Part shown: positions 35,312-36,668 of the stretch, piece by piece
How positions within the stretch are numbered: position 1 is the first letter of the stretch
Layout: the number at the start of each line of letters is the position of its first letter
Source: Prochlorococcus sp. AG-402-M18
GTDB lineage: Bacteria; Cyanobacteriota; Cyanobacteriia; PCC-6307; Cyanobiaceae
Assembly: GCA_003216595.1 (NCBI GenBank)
Contig: QCIQ01000015.1
Location: 1-36,668, forward strand
DNA length: 36,668 bases
Direction: 5' to 3'
Made by a program: the position numbers and the translations under genes
The notes under the pieces: model-generated
Databases searched by the model: none
Told to the model about the DNA's origin: nothing
What the model saw: only the letters and a program-made list of their open reading frames with translations

Positions 35312-36594
35312 TTATTATTAACGATTAATGCTTTTAATAATAAATTTAATTCTCTACCATGCATATTCATTAAGCCTTGTTTGATAGTCCAGGGTGATTT
35401 CCTAAACATTTTCCACATTGCGGATATTAATTCTTTAAGGCTAAGTGTATTTGTAAGGAATCCATACCATTGCTTATTGGGTAAGCTAAAAAATTCTACA
35501 AAAAATCCTCTTAGTAATTTCTCTTCGAATCGCATCAGTTTCTCTAATCCAAATTTATAAATAGCTTGTTTTCTTCTAAGTTCTTTGGGCCATAAGACTT
35601 GCCAACCTCTCTTCGCTAGTGAAGCTGAGGACGCTTTTTTGTCTTTCATCGCTAATGAAAGGGCTTTGGCAACTTTAGGAGCTCTTCTTAAAAGGCTTCC
35701 AACCATATATCCCGATGCAGGATGAACCATTCCTGCAGAGCCTCCAAAGCCAAGTACAGGCTGTGTTAGGTCAGGGATAGGCATATTCATTGGCAGATAT
35801 GAACCATGCTCTTCATGCTCAAGACTTTTTATTTCTATGCCCCGAGTCTCTAATCTTTTTTCTAATCTTCTTTTTAACTCATCAAGAGAGACTGGAGGAA
35901 ATAGACCCAATGATGTTTCTTCTAAGAAAAACTTTCCATCTCCCATATCCATAGCGTATAAAAATGTTGGAGCTTCTTTTCTCTCATCGGGATTTAAGTG
36001 GTCGCAGCGATAATCCATCAGAACAAATTGACCTTTCTCGACAGGGGGTGCATTGAATTCTCCTACAATCCCATAACATGTTTGAACAGCTACTGGCCCC
36101 TGGTTTGAAGATTTAATAAAAACTGGTTTGTAACCAGTTGCGTCAATTACTAATCGAGCATTAAGTTCTTTACCATTAGAGGTTTTAACTGTACTTGTTA
36201 ATTGATTAGTTTCTAAGTTGATTGCCGATCCTTTATGCCATTTTATATCTGCCTTATTGCATTGCTCTAACCAATAAGCTTGTAATTTATTCTTATCAAA
36301 AAGACCATAATCACGATTATGTTTCGTAACTTCATTTTTCTTTGAATTTGGATCTTTGTCTCCCTCTCCAAAATAACTAATGGTGTTTATCCATCTATGC
36401 TCAAGTAAATGACTAAGCCCAAGCTCGTCAACCTCTTCACCCCAAATGCCATAAGTGAATGGCCAAGGCTCCTCTGGCGATTGCTCCGATAAGATTTCAA
36501 CATTTAAGTTTTCACTTGCCAAGGCTGCCGCTATTGATAAGGCTCCTGGGCCTGAACCTAGAACTAGAGCATCTTTTAATGCACTAGTATTCAT
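35308..36594 (-). CDS. crtL: Lycopene cyclase (beta-type)
   Basis: Flavoprotein that closes the ionone rings of lycopene on the way to the beta-carotene and zeaxanthin that Prochlorococcus uses. The N-terminal dinucleotide-binding motif is LVLGSGPGALSIAAALA. Family motifs are WPFTYGIWGEEVDELGL, VIDATGY, CYGIVGEF, LMDYR, FLYAMDMGDGKFFLEETSL and GFGGSAGMVHPASGYMVGSLL. The 428-aa length is typical of plant-type cyclases. Prochlorococcus has beta and epsilon paralogues; FLEETSL favours the beta form, but this is not decisive. The start overlaps the upstream gene's stop by 3 bp (CCATGA). Confidence 0.88.
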   Translation of the reverse strand: MNTSALKDALVLGSGPGALSIAAALASENLNVEILSEQSPEEPWPFTYGIWGEEVDELGLSHLLEHRWINTISYFGEGDKDPNSKKNEVTKHNRDYGLFDKNKLQAYWLEQCNKADIKWHKGSAINLETNQLTSTVKTSNGKELNARLVIDATGYKPVFIKSSNQGPVAVQTCYGIVGEFNAPPVEKGQFVLMDYRCDHLNPDERKEAPTFLYAMDMGDGKFFLEETSLGLFPPVSLDELKRRLEKRLETRGIEIKSLEHEEHGSYLPMNMPIPDLTQPVLGFGGSAGMVHPASGYMVGSLLRRAPKVAKALSLAMKDKKASSASLAKRGWQVLWPKELRRKQAIYKFGLEKLMRFEEKLLRGFFVEFFSLPNKQWYGFLTNTLSLKELISAMWKMFRKSPWTIKQGLMNMHGRELNLLLKALIVNNK

Positions 36595-36668
36595 GGCTTA
36601 CCTTGAGGAACAATGACGTTTCCTTTTGTCTGGAGTCGAACAATAGGATTTAATTTTTTAGAATAAAA
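36591..36668 (-). CDS. 3' end of an upstream gene (partial)
   Basis: The minus frame is open from the window edge to a TGA at 36591-36593, giving 25 residues that end IVRLQTKGNVIVPQGKP. The stop overlaps the crtL ATG (ATGA), so the gene is translationally coupled to crtL. The strand-rich ending would fit a beta-pinwheel such as the GyrA C-terminus, and gyrA is what I recall next to crtL in related genomes, but the fragment is too short to name. Confidence 0.6.
   Translation of the reverse strand, partial: FYSKKLNPIVRLQTKGNVIVPQGKP

Noticed and set aside
1-36668. tRNA genes, CRISPR arrays, insertion sequences or HIP1 octamers
   Set aside because: Reading the intergenic regions showed no cloverleaf, no spaced direct repeats, no transposase and no GCGATCGC.

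Overview
The window is an AT-rich, densely packed stretch of a marine picocyanobacterial chromosome, almost certainly Prochlorococcus. The evidence is a Pcb-type (prochlorophyte chlorophyll-binding) antenna gene, a lycopene cyclase, phylloquinone (menD, menB) and solanesyl-diphosphate genes, several cyanobacterial DUF families (DUF4336, DUF760, DUF1350), very short intergenic gaps and frequent TTG/GTG starts. Assignment to a low-light clade is inference only. No tRNA, rRNA, CRISPR array, insertion sequence or prophage module was found.

Layout. Positions 1-2772 hold a manganese-type ABC transporter operon (mntC-mntA-mntB), followed by a DUF4336 gene. A short minus-strand pair (DUF760, lepB) comes next. 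From 4997 to 10657 a plus-strand run carries menD, menB, glgA and murF. From 15911 down to 10672 a minus-strand run reads ubiD, aroA, an MnmC-like methyltransferase and glmU. From 15976 to 20436 a plus-strand run reads comB, a nitrilase-family amidase, a cell-wall amidase, murI and a solanesyl-diphosphate synthase. Then come a HAD phosphatase (-), acs (+), a DUF1350 hydrolase (-), a DnaQ-like exonuclease, a 95-aa unknown, hisS and an animal-type UDP-glucose dehydrogenase (all +).

The segment from about 28.1 to 34.6 kb differs from the rest: small unknown ORFs, long AT-rich spacers, the pcb antenna gene with a strong palindromic terminator, a GltS-type transporter, a glutathione S-transferase-like gene and a GIY-YIG-like domain fused to membrane helices. 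It looks like the accessory part of the window. The right end holds a translationally coupled crtL-SDR pair on the minus strand, preceded by the last codons of another gene.

Functional themes. Manganese uptake, phylloquinone, a polyprenyl side chain suited to plastoquinone, a UbiD decarboxylase, carotenoid cyclization and the antenna protein all serve the photosynthetic membrane. murF, glmU, murI and the amidase serve peptidoglycan. I see no clear large undescribed system. The best leads are the membrane-anchored GIY-YIG-like protein, the animal-type UDP-glucose dehydrogenase, a 54-aa minus-strand ORF near pcb, and dyad-symmetric sites upstream of hisS, acs and pcb.
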